Shown in pieces: positions 1-5,348 of a stretch of 5,740 nt of DNA. Source of the DNA: Actinomycetota bacterium (GTDB taxonomy: Bacteria; Actinomycetota; Thermoleophilia; Solirubrobacterales; Solirubrobacteraceae); assembly GCA_009699615.1 (NCBI GenBank), contig WLNV01000107.1, positions 1-5,740 on the forward strand, given 5' to 3'. Below the pieces are notes generated by a model. The model did no database searches. It worked only from the letters and a program-made list of their open reading frames with translations, and had not been told where the DNA came from. The stretch's first letter is position 1. Each line of letters begins with the position of its first letter. Both the position numbers and the translations under genes were made by a program.

Positions 1-20
1 CACGCGGAGGGGGTGCCTGA
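1..20 (+). CDS. rpsC: Probable 3' end of rpsC (ribosomal protein S3), partial
   Basis: Only the last few codons are present, so the identification rests on gene order: rpsC precedes rplP in nearly all bacterial S10 clusters. In the third frame the bases read Arg-Gly-Gly-Gly-Ala followed by TGA at 18-20, which overlaps the rplP ATG by one base (TGATG), a junction type used elsewhere in this window. The first frame is also open and ends at TAA 31-33, which would give a 14-base overlap. I prefer the TGATG reading but cannot exclude the other. The protein itself cannot be judged from so few residues. Confidence 0.45.
4..12 (+). promoter_or_regulatory. Shine-Dalgarno region of rplP
   Basis: The purine run GCGGAGGGG lies about 7 to 10 bases upstream of the ATG at 20 and can pair with the anti-Shine-Dalgarno end of 16S rRNA. 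It sits inside the last codons of the upstream gene and supports the start at 20. Confidence 0.6.
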
Positions 21-436
21 TGCTCGCTCCTAAGCGCGTCAAGCACCGCAAGGTAATGCGTGGTCGCAGCCGTGGGTATTCGCGCGCTCAGACCTCTGTT
101 CAGTTTGGCGATTACGGCCTCAAGTCGCTTGAGCACGCCCAGCTGACGAACCGTCAGATTGAAGCCGCTCGTGTCGCAATGACTCGTGAGATCAAGCGTG
201 GCGGCAAGGTCTGGATCAATGTCTTCCCTGACAAGCCGTTCACCAAGAAGCCTGCTGAAACTCGCATGGGCTCCGGCAAAGGCTCGCCTGAAGGTTGGGT
301 CGCCGTTGTCAAGCCGGGCCGCGTGATGTTTGAGCTGGCCGGCGTGCCAGAGGACCTGGCCCGTAACGCGCTCCGCCTCGCGGCGCGCAAGCTTCCGATG
401 CGCAGCAAGGTCGTTACGCGAGAGGACGACGTCTAA
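20..436 (+). CDS. rplP: 50S ribosomal protein L16
   Basis: L16 is a late-assembly protein of the large subunit that contacts 23S rRNA near the A-site tRNA and the base of the central protuberance. The 138-residue product has the usual family length and aligns end to end from memory with E. coli L16: the MLxPKR start, the segment [19 protein letters not shown] (residues 42-60), [14 protein letters not shown] (65-78) and the glycine-rich loop MGSGKG (83-88). Arg82 matches the arginine that is hydroxylated in E. coli L16 (Arg81), although the modifying enzyme is not visible here. The start at 20 gives the canonical N-terminus and has a good Shine-Dalgarno region. The stop TAA overlaps the rpmC ATG by one base. 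Nothing is unusual about the protein. Confidence 0.98.
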   Translation: MLAPKRVKHRKVMRGRSRGYSRAQTSVQFGDYGLKSLEHAQLTNRQIEAARVAMTREIKRGGKVWINVFPDKPFTKKPAETRMGSGKGSPEGWVAVVKPGRVMFELAGVPEDLARNALRLAARKLPMRSKVVTREDDV

Positions 437-645
437 TGGCCGCCACCGATCACCTTCGCGACTGCACCACCGATGAGCTTGAGGGGCGTATCCGCGCTGC
501 CCGTCTGACGCTCTTTGGCCTTCGCTTCCAGCACGCCGGTGGCGAGCTGGAGAACACTGCCGGCCTGAAGAGCGCGAAGCGCGAACTTGCCCGCACCCTG
601 ACCGTTGCGCGTGAGCGTGGCATTGACCCAGAAATGATCCGCTAG
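436..645 (+). CDS. rpmC: 50S ribosomal protein L29
   Basis: L29 is a small two-helix protein beside the polypeptide exit tunnel, next to L23. The 69-residue product has the usual length. It shows the family pattern: an N-terminal helix with TTDELEGRI (residues 12-20), then LRFQHAGGELENTAGLKSAKRELART (29-54), which matches the LRFQxAxGxLEN and arginine-rich second-helix signature. The ATG is formed by the TAATG overlap with the rplP stop, and GAGAGGA at about 420-426 is a suitable ribosome binding site. The TAG stop is two bases before the rpsQ ATG. Coupled translation with L16 is likely. The C-terminus (RERGIDPEMIR) is slightly longer than the minimal family form but not remarkable. Confidence 0.97.
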   Translation: MAATDHLRDCTTDELEGRIRAARLTLFGLRFQHAGGELENTAGLKSAKRELARTLTVARERGIDPEMIR

Positions 646-647
646 AG

Positions 648-1406
648 ATGACTGACGAAACCACAGAGCCCGAGACTCCAGAAGAAGAGACCCCCGCAGA
701 GGAGGTCGTCGCAGAGGCTCCCGTCGAGGAGACTCCAGCCGACGACGCTCCTGTCGAGGAAGCTGCCGCTGAAGAGCCTGCTGCTGAGGAAGCGCCTGCC
801 GAGGAAGCTGCTGCTGAAGAGCCTGCTGCTGAGGAAGCTGCCGCCGAGGAAGCTCCTGCTGAGGAAGCTGCTGCTGAAGAGCCTGCTGCTGAGGAAGCTG
901 CGGCCGAGAAGCCTGCCGCTGCCGAGGCTCCTGCCGAGGAAGCTCCAGCTCCGGTCGGCCCGAAGGCGATCCGCAGGGCCAAGCGTTCCGCCCACACGGG
1001 CGAAGTGAAGGCGACCCGCACCGCTGAGGAGCGTCAGGCCGAGCGCGTCGAAGTACGCAAGGCGAAGGCCGTCGCGCGCAGTCGCCGCCGTGGCCAGGAG
1101 CGCGTCAAGCGCGCCGCCTTGCCGAATGGCGAAGGTACGCCGCCAGCCGTGCGCGAACCGGCGTCGGTTCAGGTTCGCCAGGGAATCGTCACTTCGGCGA
1201 AGGCCGCCAAGACAATCACCGTTCGCGTTGACATCGCCAAGCGCCATCCGAAGTACCAGAAGATCGTGCGCTCGACGAAGTCGCTCCACGCCCACGACGA
1301 AACCAGCGAGGCTCGCGAAGGCGACTTCGTCCGCGTTATCGCCAGCAGGCCAATGTCGGCAACGAAGCGCTGGCGCCTCGTAGAGATCCTGGAGCGTGCG
1401 AAATGA
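648..1406 (+). CDS. rpsQ: 30S ribosomal protein S17 with a long acidic-then-basic N-terminal extension
   Basis: The S17 core, an OB-fold protein that binds 16S rRNA in the body of the small subunit, occupies about residues 176-252. It shows [15 protein letters not shown], the HPKY segment, LHAHDE and the actinobacterial ending [16 protein letters not shown]. The total is 252 residues against roughly 80-90 for most bacteria. Residues 1-102 are almost only Glu, Ala and Pro in a five-residue rhythm; residues 103-157 are rich in Arg and Lys; a short linker follows. Mycobacterial S17 also has an N-terminal extension, but a basic one as I recall it. The ATG at 648 is two bases after rpmC and lacks a clear Shine-Dalgarno, so translational coupling is likely. 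An in-frame TTG at 1119 would give a normal-sized protein, but its spacing from AGGAG is poor, and the repeat copies differ only synonymously, which favours translation of the whole tail. The stop overlaps rplN (ATGA). Confidence 0.95.
   Translation: MTDETTEPETPEEETPAEEVVAEAPVEETPADDAPVEEAAAEEPAAEEAPAEEAAAEEPAAEEAAAEEAPAEEAAAEEPAAEEAAAEKPAAAEAPAEEAPAPVGPKAIRRAKRSAHTGEVKATRTAEERQAERVEVRKAKAVARSRRRGQERVKRAALPNGEGTPPAVREPASVQVRQGIVTSAKAAKTITVRVDIAKRHPKYQKIVRSTKSLHAHDETSEAREGDFVRVIASRPMSATKRWRLVEILERAK
780..899 (+). repeat. 60-bp tandem duplication inside the rpsQ acidic tail
   Basis: Bases 780-839 and 840-899 are two consecutive 60-bp units, with 801-840 identical to 861-900. The only differences, at 782/842, 785/845, 794/854 and 800/860, all fall at third codon positions and change no residue, so the 20-residue units 45-64 and 65-84 are identical. 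Within each unit there is a 15-bp subrhythm that encodes Ala/Pro-Ala-Glu-Glu-Ala. This is a coding minisatellite and probably varies in copy number between strains (inference). Confidence 0.9.
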
Positions 1407-1771
1407 TTCAGAACGAATCACGTCTCCGCGTCGCCGACAACACCGGCGCCCGCGAAATCCTTTGCATCCGCGTTCAGGGCGGCTCGAGCCGCCGCTATGC
1501 GCACGTTGGCGACGTCATTACGGCGACCGTCAAGCAGGCAATCCCGAACGGGGCGGTCAAGAAGGGCGAGGTCGTCAAGGCCGTCGTCGTCCGCACCCGC
1601 AAGCAATTCGGGCGCGACGATGGCACTTACATCTCCTTCGATGAGAACGCTGCCGTGATCATCGACGACGCCAACAACCCGCTTGGAACTCGCATCTTCG
1701 GGCCGGTTGCCCGTGAGCTCCGCGATCGCAACTTCATGAAGATCATCTCGCTGGCTCCGGAGGTGCTCTAG
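1403..1771 (+). CDS. rplN: 50S ribosomal protein L14
   Basis: L14 binds 23S rRNA at the subunit interface and forms intersubunit bridges with 16S rRNA; in other bacteria it is also the docking site of the silencing factor RsfS. The 122-residue product has the exact family length and contains [19 protein letters not shown] at the start, the conserved [15 protein letters not shown] (about 54-68) and the signature [20 protein letters not shown] (about 88-107). The ATG at 1403 overlaps the rpsQ TGA (ATGA), and GGAG at 1391-1394 is a well-spaced ribosome binding site within rpsQ. This junction is where the E. coli S10 operon ends and the spc promoter lies; here there is no room for an intergenic promoter, so both sets of genes appear to share one transcript. 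Confidence 0.98.
   Translation: MIQNESRLRVADNTGAREILCIRVQGGSSRRYAHVGDVITATVKQAIPNGAVKKGEVVKAVVVRTRKQFGRDDGTYISFDENAAVIIDDANNPLGTRIFGPVARELRDRNFMKIISLAPEVL
1759..1764 (+). promoter_or_regulatory. Shine-Dalgarno of rplX that decides its start
   Basis: GGAGGT lies eight bases before the ATG at 1773 and fourteen before the second in-frame ATG at 1779. The spacing favours 1773 as the start of L24. It is formed by the last codons of rplN. Confidence 0.75.
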
Positions 1772-1772
1772 C

Positions 1773-2105
1773 ATGGGTATGCGCATCCGTCGCGACGACC
1801 AAGTCGCCATTGTCAGTGGTAAGGACCGTGGGAAGACAGGTCGTGTCCTCCGCGTTGACCCAAAGAAGGAACGGGTTTACGTCGAAGGCCTCAACATCAT
1901 CAAGCGCCATCAGAAGCCTTCACCGACGGCAAGCGCCGGCAGCGAAGCGGCAACTGGCGGTGTGATCGAAAAAGAGGGACCGATTCACGTCAGCAATGTG
2001 ATGCTGGTGGATCCGAAAGATAATCGTCCGACCCGCGTCGGCGTGACCCGCGAAGGCGGCGTCCGAAGCCGCGTTACGAAGCGTTCAAGCACGAAGCTCG
2101 ACTGA
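1773..2105 (+). CDS. rplX: 50S ribosomal protein L24
   Basis: L24 is an early-assembly initiator protein that binds the 5' part of 23S rRNA and sits near the exit tunnel. The 110-residue product begins with a KOW motif: [24 protein letters not shown] (residues 5-28), then [13 protein letters not shown] (37-49), which is diagnostic for the family. The segment [20 protein letters not shown] (62-81) is the conserved second half, followed by a basic C-terminus. Length is normal. The start at 1773 is preferred over 1779 because of the spacing to GGAGGT at 1759-1764; the alternative would lose only two residues. One base separates it from the rplN stop. The stop TGA is followed by an 11-base gap before rplE. 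Confidence 0.97.
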   Translation: MGMRIRRDDQVAIVSGKDRGKTGRVLRVDPKKERVYVEGLNIIKRHQKPSPTASAGSEAATGGVIEKEGPIHVSNVMLVDPKDNRPTRVGVTREGGVRSRVTKRSSTKLD

Positions 2106-2116
2106 AGCTAATTCTT

Positions 2117-2938
2117 ATGCCAGCCACTAAGACACCCGTCCGCCTGAAGACTCGTTATATCGAGGAAGTTCGGCCTGCCCTCGTAGAGCAGTTCGGCTAC
2201 ACGAGCGTGATGCAGGCGCCGAAGGTCCAGAAGATCACCGTCAACATGGGGGTCGGCGAGGCCAAGCAGGACTCAAAGATGCTTGAGGCCGCCGCTGGGC
2301 AGCTCGCCCAGATCACTGGCCAAACGCCGAATGTGCGTCTCGCACGCAAGTCGATCGCAAACTTCAAGCTGCGCGAGGGAATGCCGGTCGGCCTTGCCGT
2401 GACGCTCCGCGGCGACCGCGCCTACGAGTTCCTTGATCGCCTGATGTCGATCGCGATTCCGCGAATTCGAGATTTCCGTGGACTGCCAGCCAACTTCGAT
2501 GGCCGCGGTAACTACACGATCGGCGTTCGCGAACAGATCATCTTCCCTGAGATCGACTACGACGCCGTCGACCAGATTCGCGGCCTCGACATCGCGATCA
2601 CGACCAGCGCCGCAACCGACGAGGAGGGCTACGCGCTCCTCGCACTGTTCGGAATGCCTTTCATCAACAAGCCCAACCCTGAAGAGGTAGCTGCAGAAGA
2701 GGCCAAGAAGGCCGAAGCTGCCGCAGCAGAGAAGGCTGCTCTCGAGCAGGCCAAGGCCGAGCAAGAGGGCGAGCAGGCAGCCGACAAGACCGACGAGGAC
2801 AGCGCCGACGACGACAGCGCCGACGGTGAGGCTTCTGACGAGGCCGCCGAAGAGGTAGAAGAAGGAGCAGCCGACGAGGCCGCTGAAGAGGCTGCCGACG
2901 AGGCCGCCGACGAACCCGCCGAGGAGACCGATCAGTAA
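2117..2938 (+). CDS. rplE: 50S ribosomal protein L5 with an acidic C-terminal extension
   Basis: L5 binds 5S rRNA in the central protuberance and touches P-site tRNA and the head of the small subunit. Residues 1-185 are a complete L5: [13 protein letters not shown] (37-49), [16 protein letters not shown] (77-92), the [31 protein letters not shown] run (116-146) and the final [12 protein letters not shown] (171-182), where most L5 proteins stop. Residues 187-273 are extra: first a charged Ala/Glu/Lys stretch (188-220) that looks helical, then an Asp/Glu/Ala tail (221-273) with almost no basic residues. The extension has no frameshift or internal stop and uses the same GC-rich codons as the core. 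No good Shine-Dalgarno precedes the ATG; the 11-base gap suggests coupling to rplX. The stop TAA overlaps the rpsN ATG. Confidence 0.97.
   Translation: MPATKTPVRLKTRYIEEVRPALVEQFGYTSVMQAPKVQKITVNMGVGEAKQDSKMLEAAAGQLAQITGQTPNVRLARKSIANFKLREGMPVGLAVTLRGDRAYEFLDRLMSIAIPRIRDFRGLPANFDGRGNYTIGVREQIIFPEIDYDAVDQIRGLDIAITTSAATDEEGYALLALFGMPFINKPNPEEVAAEEAKKAEAAAAEKAALEQAKAEQEGEQAADKTDEDSADDDSADGEASDEAAEEVEEGAADEAAEEAADEAADEPAEETDQ
2837..2908 (+). repeat. Short coding repeats in the rplE acidic tail
   Basis: The 12-base block GACGAGGCCGCC (last base C or T) occurs at 2837, 2873 and 2897 and encodes Asp-Glu-Ala-Ala at residues 241, 253 and 261. Related Glu/Ala codon blocks fill the spaces. The spacing is 36 and 24 bases, so the array is irregular, in contrast to the exact rpsQ duplication. 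Confidence 0.7.
2921..2926 (+). promoter_or_regulatory. Candidate Shine-Dalgarno of rpsN within the L5 tail
   Basis: GAGGAG, which encodes Glu269-Glu270 of L5, lies 11 bases before the rpsN ATG. It is the best purine run available, at slightly long spacing. The TAATG overlap suggests that re-initiation also helps. Confidence 0.5.
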
Positions 2939-3123
2939 TGGCAAAGACTTCCCAGCGCGTCAAGCAGGCGCGCACACCCAAGTACCCGACTCGCGGTTAC
3001 AGCCGTTGCAGCCGTTGCGGCCGCTCGCGCGCCGTCTATCGCAAGTTCGGCGTCTGCCGCATCTGCCTGCGTGAGCTAGCTCACAACGGTTACATCCCCG
3101 GAATGACGAAGAGCAGCTGGTAG
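2938..3123 (+). CDS. rpsN: 30S ribosomal protein S14, zinc-binding (type Z)
   Basis: S14 is located in the head of the small subunit near S3, S10 and S19 and is needed for late assembly. The 61-residue product is the short zinc-ribbon form, with the four ligands Cys24, Cys27, Cys40 and Cys43 in two CxxC pairs, followed by the conserved [18 protein letters not shown] end. The longer zinc-independent paralogue used by many bacteria under zinc limitation is about 100 residues and is not in this window. The start is set by the TAATG overlap with rplE and by the canonical MAKTSQ-type N-terminus. The TAG stop is followed by a 16-base gap that holds the rpsH ribosome binding site. The gene symbol rpsZ is also used for this form. 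Confidence 0.98.
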   Translation: MAKTSQRVKQARTPKYPTRGYSRCSRCGRSRAVYRKFGVCRICLRELAHNGYIPGMTKSSW

Positions 3124-3128
3124 GGGAG
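3122..3128 (+). promoter_or_regulatory. Shine-Dalgarno region of rpsH
   Basis: AGGGGAG, followed by AAGAG, begins in the rpsN stop codon and lies about 7 to 11 bases before the ATG at 3140. It favours 3140 over the in-frame ATG at 3146, which agrees with the MSMxDPIAD N-terminus typical of S8. Confidence 0.65.
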
Positions 3129-3139
3129 AAGAGCTAACA

Positions 3140-3547
3140 ATGTCGATGACAGATCCAATCGCCGATTTCTTGACCCGTGTGCGCAACGGCATCGTTGCCC
3201 AGCACGACATCGTTGAGATTCCGGCATCGAAGCTGAAGCGTGAGATGGCCCGCATCCTCAAGGAGCAGGGCTACATCGCTGGCTACGAGATGCGTGCGCC
3301 TGACGCCGAGCACCCAGGCGACGTGCTCGCAGTTGAGCTCAAGTACGCCGACGACCGCCGCAGCGCGATCACCGGCCTCAAACGAGCATCACGCCCAGGT
3401 CAGCGCTACTACGTCGATCACGGCAGCATTCCGAAGGTCCAAGGCGGAATGGGTACAACAATCGTCTCCACTTCAAGGGGAGTCATGACCGGCCACGAGG
3501 CCCGCGCAGCGGGTGTCGGCGGCGAGGTTGTGGCCTTCGTCTGGTAG
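3140..3547 (+). CDS. rpsH: 30S ribosomal protein S8
   Basis: S8 is a primary 16S rRNA-binding protein of the central domain; in E. coli it also represses spc operon translation by binding its own mRNA. The 135-residue product has normal length. It shows [17 protein letters not shown] (1-17), [17 protein letters not shown] (30-46) and the C-terminal RNA-binding signature [13 protein letters not shown] (110-122), ending in [11 protein letters not shown]. The segment [12 protein letters not shown] replaces the more common NGLGIAILSTS, a conservative lineage variation. A purine-rich ribosome binding site lies in the preceding gap. Whether S8 autoregulates this cluster cannot be seen: the rplX-rplE junction, where the E. 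coli operator lies, has only an 11-base gap here and I could not find a convincing S8-type helix by eye. Confidence 0.98.
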   Translation: MSMTDPIADFLTRVRNGIVAQHDIVEIPASKLKREMARILKEQGYIAGYEMRAPDAEHPGDVLAVELKYADDRRSAITGLKRASRPGQRYYVDHGSIPKVQGGMGTTIVSTSRGVMTGHEARAAGVGGEVVAFVW

Positions 3548-3551
3548 CCCT

Positions 3552-4085
3552 ATGTCGCGAATCGGAAGAAAACCAATCCCTGTCCCAAGCGGCGTCGAGA
3601 TTCAGATCGAGCCCGAACTGGTGACCGTCAAGGGCCCGAAGGGCGAACTTAGCGAGCGTATTCCGCGTGACATCACCGTCGCGCGGGAAGGCGAAGAGCT
3701 GATTGTCACCCGCCCGACCGATCGTGGCGAGCATCGCTCGCTGCACGGCCTCACGCGCTCGCTTGTAGCCAACATGGTCGAAGGCGTAACGAACGGCTTT
3801 GAGAAGACACTCGAGATTCAGGGAGTCGGTTACCGCGCGGCGCTGAAGGGTTCAGACTTGACTCTGGCGCTCGGTTACTCCCATCCCGTCGAGATTGCAG
3901 CGCCGGACGGAATCAGCTTCGACGTGCCGCAGCCGACCAGCGTGATCGTCAAAGGGATCTCGAAGCAGCTCGTCGGTGAGACAGCCGCGAAGATCCGCAA
4001 GAGCCGTCCGCCCGAGCCTTACAAGGGCAAGGGAATCCGATACGAGGGTGAACACGTGATCCGCAAGGTAGGTAAGCGCGCATGA
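3552..4085 (+). CDS. rplF: 50S ribosomal protein L6
   Basis: L6 has two tandem similar domains and binds 23S rRNA near the sarcin-ricin loop and the L7/L12 stalk base. From the ATG at 3552 the product is 177 residues, the usual length. It begins [17 protein letters not shown], has [13 protein letters not shown] (26-38), EIQGVGYRA (88-96) and the diagnostic [11 protein letters not shown] signature (154-164). The reading frame is open upstream to an ATG at 3513, but that start would add 13 unconserved residues and overlap rpsH by 35 bases, so 3552 is chosen. No clear Shine-Dalgarno is present in the four-base gap after rpsH or just before it, so coupling to rpsH translation is likely. The TGA stop overlaps the rplR ATG (ATGA). 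Confidence 0.98.
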   Translation: MSRIGRKPIPVPSGVEIQIEPELVTVKGPKGELSERIPRDITVAREGEELIVTRPTDRGEHRSLHGLTRSLVANMVEGVTNGFEKTLEIQGVGYRAALKGSDLTLALGYSHPVEIAAPDGISFDVPQPTSVIVKGISKQLVGETAAKIRKSRPPEPYKGKGIRYEGEHVIRKVGKRA

Positions 4086-4435
4086 GTCCCGTTACACGCG
4101 CCAAGGGACGTCTTCGCCGTCAACGCCGCGTCCGCGCCAAGGTCATTGGTACGCCGGATCGCCCGCGCGTTTCGGTCTTCCGTTCGAACCGCGGCATCAG
4201 CGCACAGCTAATCGACGACTCGAAGGGCCACACGTTGGCGGCCGTCAGCTGGTCGGAGCCCGAGATGCGCTCGATCGCACCGATGGAGCAGGCCGAGAAG
4301 CTCGGCAAGCTGCTCGCCGAACGAGCCAAGGCTGCCGGCGCATCAACCGTCGTTTTCGACCGTGGCGGGTACCGCTACCACGGGCGAGTCAAGGCTTTCG
4401 CCGAGGGACTGCGCGAGGGTGGACTGACCGTATGA
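4082..4435 (+). CDS. rplR: 50S ribosomal protein L18
   Basis: L18 binds 5S rRNA together with L5 in the central protuberance. The 117-residue product has normal length: a basic N-terminal stretch ([12 protein letters not shown], 10-21) that contacts 5S rRNA, the [29 protein letters not shown] strand-rich segment (28-56), and the C-terminal signature [26 protein letters not shown] (90-115). The start is fixed by the ATGA overlap with rplF, and AAGGTAGGT at about 4066-4074 can act as the ribosome binding site. Its own TGA at 4433-4435 overlaps another ATG (4432) that opens only a six-codon frame in front of rpsE, described separately. Confidence 0.98.
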   Translation: MSPVTRAKGRLRRQRRVRAKVIGTPDRPRVSVFRSNRGISAQLIDDSKGHTLAAVSWSEPEMRSIAPMEQAEKLGKLLAERAKAAGASTVVFDRGGYRYHGRVKAFAEGLREGGLTV

Positions 4436-4452
4436 GCAAGGAATTGAGCTAA
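4432..4452 (+). other. Six-codon mini-ORF between rplR and rpsE, in frame with rpsE
   Basis: An ATG at 4432 overlaps the rplR stop as ATGA, the junction type used at several genes in this cluster. It reads Met-Ser-Lys-Glu-Leu-Ser and stops at TAA 4450-4452. One codon (GAA) later comes the rpsE ATG at 4456 in the same frame. It may be a leftover of an older, longer S5 N-terminus that was cut by a stop codon, or a coupling peptide that carries ribosomes across the gap. The presence of the ORF is seen; both explanations are inference, and chance is possible for something this short. Confidence 0.4.
4438..4443 (+). promoter_or_regulatory. Only visible Shine-Dalgarno-like run before rpsE
   Basis: AAGGAA lies inside the mini-ORF, about 12 to 13 bases before the rpsE ATG at 4456, which is longer than usual spacing. 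No better purine run is closer to the start, apart from the A-rich AAGAA just before it. Confidence 0.4.
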
Positions 4453-4455
4453 GAA

Positions 4456-5166
4456 ATGGAAATTGACCGGACAGTCAGCGCCTCAGGGCTTGACCTTCAA
4501 GAGCGCGTCGTTGAGATCAACCGCGTTGCCAAGGTCGTCAAGGGCGGCCGCCGATTCTCGTTCACCGCACTCGTCGTCGTAGGCGACGAGAAGGACGTCG
4601 TAGGCGTCGGTTACGGCAAGGCCAACGAGGTCCCGATGGCAATCCAGAAGGGCGTTGAGCAAGCGAAGAAGAACCTCTTCCGCGTGCCTCGCTACGGCGC
4701 GACGATCCCGCACCAGACGACCGGCATCTTCGGTGCTGGACGCGTCTTCATGAAGCCCGCATCGCCGGGTACCGGAGTGATCGCCGGTGGCGGCGTTCGC
4801 GCGGTGCTCGAACTTGCCGGCATTCACGACATTCTTTCGAAGAGCCTCGGCTCGCAGAACCCGATCAACCTCGTCAAGGCGACCGTCGAAGGTCTGCGCA
4901 GTCTGCGCACGCCGGCCGAAGTAGCTGAACTTCGCGGTCTGTCAATCAACGAGGTTCTTGGGCTCGCGCCTGCCACAGCGAAGCCGGTTGCTGAAGAAGA
5001 GGGCGCCGTCGCAGTTGCGGTCGAGCCTGTCTCGGCGGTCGAGGCCGTTGAAGTTGCCGAAGTCGCCGTCGCTGTTGAAGCCGCTGAGGTGGCCGAGGTG
5101 GCCGAGGTGGTTGAAGCGGTTGAAGCGGTTGAAGCGACAGAGGCTGCAGAGGAGCCGCCGGCATGA
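4456..5166 (+). CDS. rpsE: 30S ribosomal protein S5 with a Val/Glu/Ala-rich C-terminal extension
   Basis: S5 lies at the mRNA entry side of the small subunit and affects decoding fidelity. The 236-residue product contains a full core: [31 protein letters not shown] (14-44) with the KGG loop where spectinomycin-resistance changes are known in other bacteria, [24 protein letters not shown] (50-73), then [33 protein letters not shown] (91-123) and the [13 protein letters not shown] segment (135-147). The usual protein ends near residue 170. Residues 171-236 are an extension made of Val, Ala and Glu in three-residue steps, with no basic residue after Lys176. The ATG at 4456 follows a 20-base gap that holds an in-frame six-codon ORF and its stop, so upstream starts are blocked. 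The stop overlaps rpmD as ATGA. Confidence 0.97.
   Translation: MEIDRTVSASGLDLQERVVEINRVAKVVKGGRRFSFTALVVVGDEKDVVGVGYGKANEVPMAIQKGVEQAKKNLFRVPRYGATIPHQTTGIFGAGRVFMKPASPGTGVIAGGGVRAVLELAGIHDILSKSLGSQNPINLVKATVEGLRSLRTPAEVAELRGLSINEVLGLAPATAKPVAEEEGAVAVAVEPVSAVEAVEVAEVAVAVEAAEVAEVAEVVEAVEAVEATEAAEEPPA
5083..5136 (+). repeat. Nine-base tandem repeats in the rpsE tail
   Basis: Six nine-base units run without a break: GCTGAGGTG, GCCGAGGTG twice, then GTTGAAGCG three times. They encode Ala-Glu-Val three times and Val-Glu-Ala three times. The exact triple GTTGAAGCG (5110-5136) suggests slippage or recent duplication. Confidence 0.85.
5149..5154 (+). promoter_or_regulatory. Shine-Dalgarno of rpmD within the S5 tail
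   Basis: GAGGAG encodes Glu232-Glu233 of S5 and lies eight bases before the rpmD ATG, an optimal spacing. It supports the start at 5163. Confidence 0.7.
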
Positions 5167-5348
5167 GCGATCTTCGCGTGACTCAGATTCGTTCCAGCAA
5201 CGGCAGCCAGGCCTCGCAGCTCGCGACGCTGCGCTCACTCGGCCTTCGCCGGATCGGCCACAGCGTTGAAGTCACCGACAACCCGCCGACGCGCGGGATG
5301 ATTCACACCGTCCGCCACCTCGTACGCGTTGAAGGAGAAGACGCCTGA
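5163..5348 (+). CDS. rpmD: 50S ribosomal protein L30
   Basis: L30 is a small protein on the surface of the large subunit with a ferredoxin-like fold; it is absent from some bacteria. The 61-residue product matches family length and pattern: [29 protein letters not shown] (4-32) corresponds to the usual strand, helix and LGLRRxG turn, and [23 protein letters not shown] (35-57) is the conserved second half with the PxxRGMIxxVxHLV signature. The start is set by the ATGA overlap with rpsE and a GAGGAG ribosome binding site at 5149-5154. The TGA stop overlaps the rplO ATG by one base (TGATG). Confidence 0.97.
   Translation: MSDLRVTQIRSSNGSQASQLATLRSLGLRRIGHSVEVTDNPPTRGMIHTVRHLVRVEGEDA
5332..5337 (+). 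promoter_or_regulatory. Shine-Dalgarno of rplO
   Basis: AAGGAG, near the end of rpmD, lies ten bases before the ATG at 5348. It supports initiation of L15 at that ATG, so that the low-complexity N-terminal extension is part of the protein. Confidence 0.65.

Noticed and set aside
780..940. Repeat array in rpsQ as a possible CRISPR array
   Set aside because: The units are contiguous, without unique spacers, and keep the reading frame with only third-position changes, so they are coding repeats.
1119..1121. TTG as the true start of a normal-sized S17
   Set aside because: The nearest AGGAG is about 17 bases away, a gap of over 470 bases after rpmC would remain, and the upstream repeats show synonymous-only divergence. 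Kept as a refutation test rather than as the call.
642..1421. Long open frame on the minus strand opposite rpsQ, rich in Leu, Ser, Phe and Gly repeats
   Set aside because: It is the antisense image of the GC-rich Glu/Ala/Pro codon repeats, which leave few stops on the other strand. It has no recognisable family, and the + strand gene has a proven S17 core.
2086..2120. Possible S8 translational operator at the rplX-rplE junction
   Set aside because: The only pattern seen was a short direct repeat GAAGCT (2095 and 2104 region) and weak pairing; no convincing helix with the S8 core could be drawn by eye.
2273..2944. Minus-strand open frame opposite rplE with Gly/Leu/Val-rich, membrane-like sequence
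   Set aside because: Its hydrophobic look comes from reading Glu/Ala codons in antisense. It overlaps a full L5 gene and shows no independent signal.
3124..3139. Possible terminator or promoter in the short gap between rpsN and rpsH
   Set aside because: The gap is only 16 bases, has no inverted repeat or T-run, and is explained by the rpsH ribosome binding site.
3513..3551. Upstream in-frame start for L6 at 3513
   Set aside because: It would add 13 residues absent from the family and overlap rpsH by 35 bases; the ATG at 3552 gives the canonical MSRIGRKPI start.
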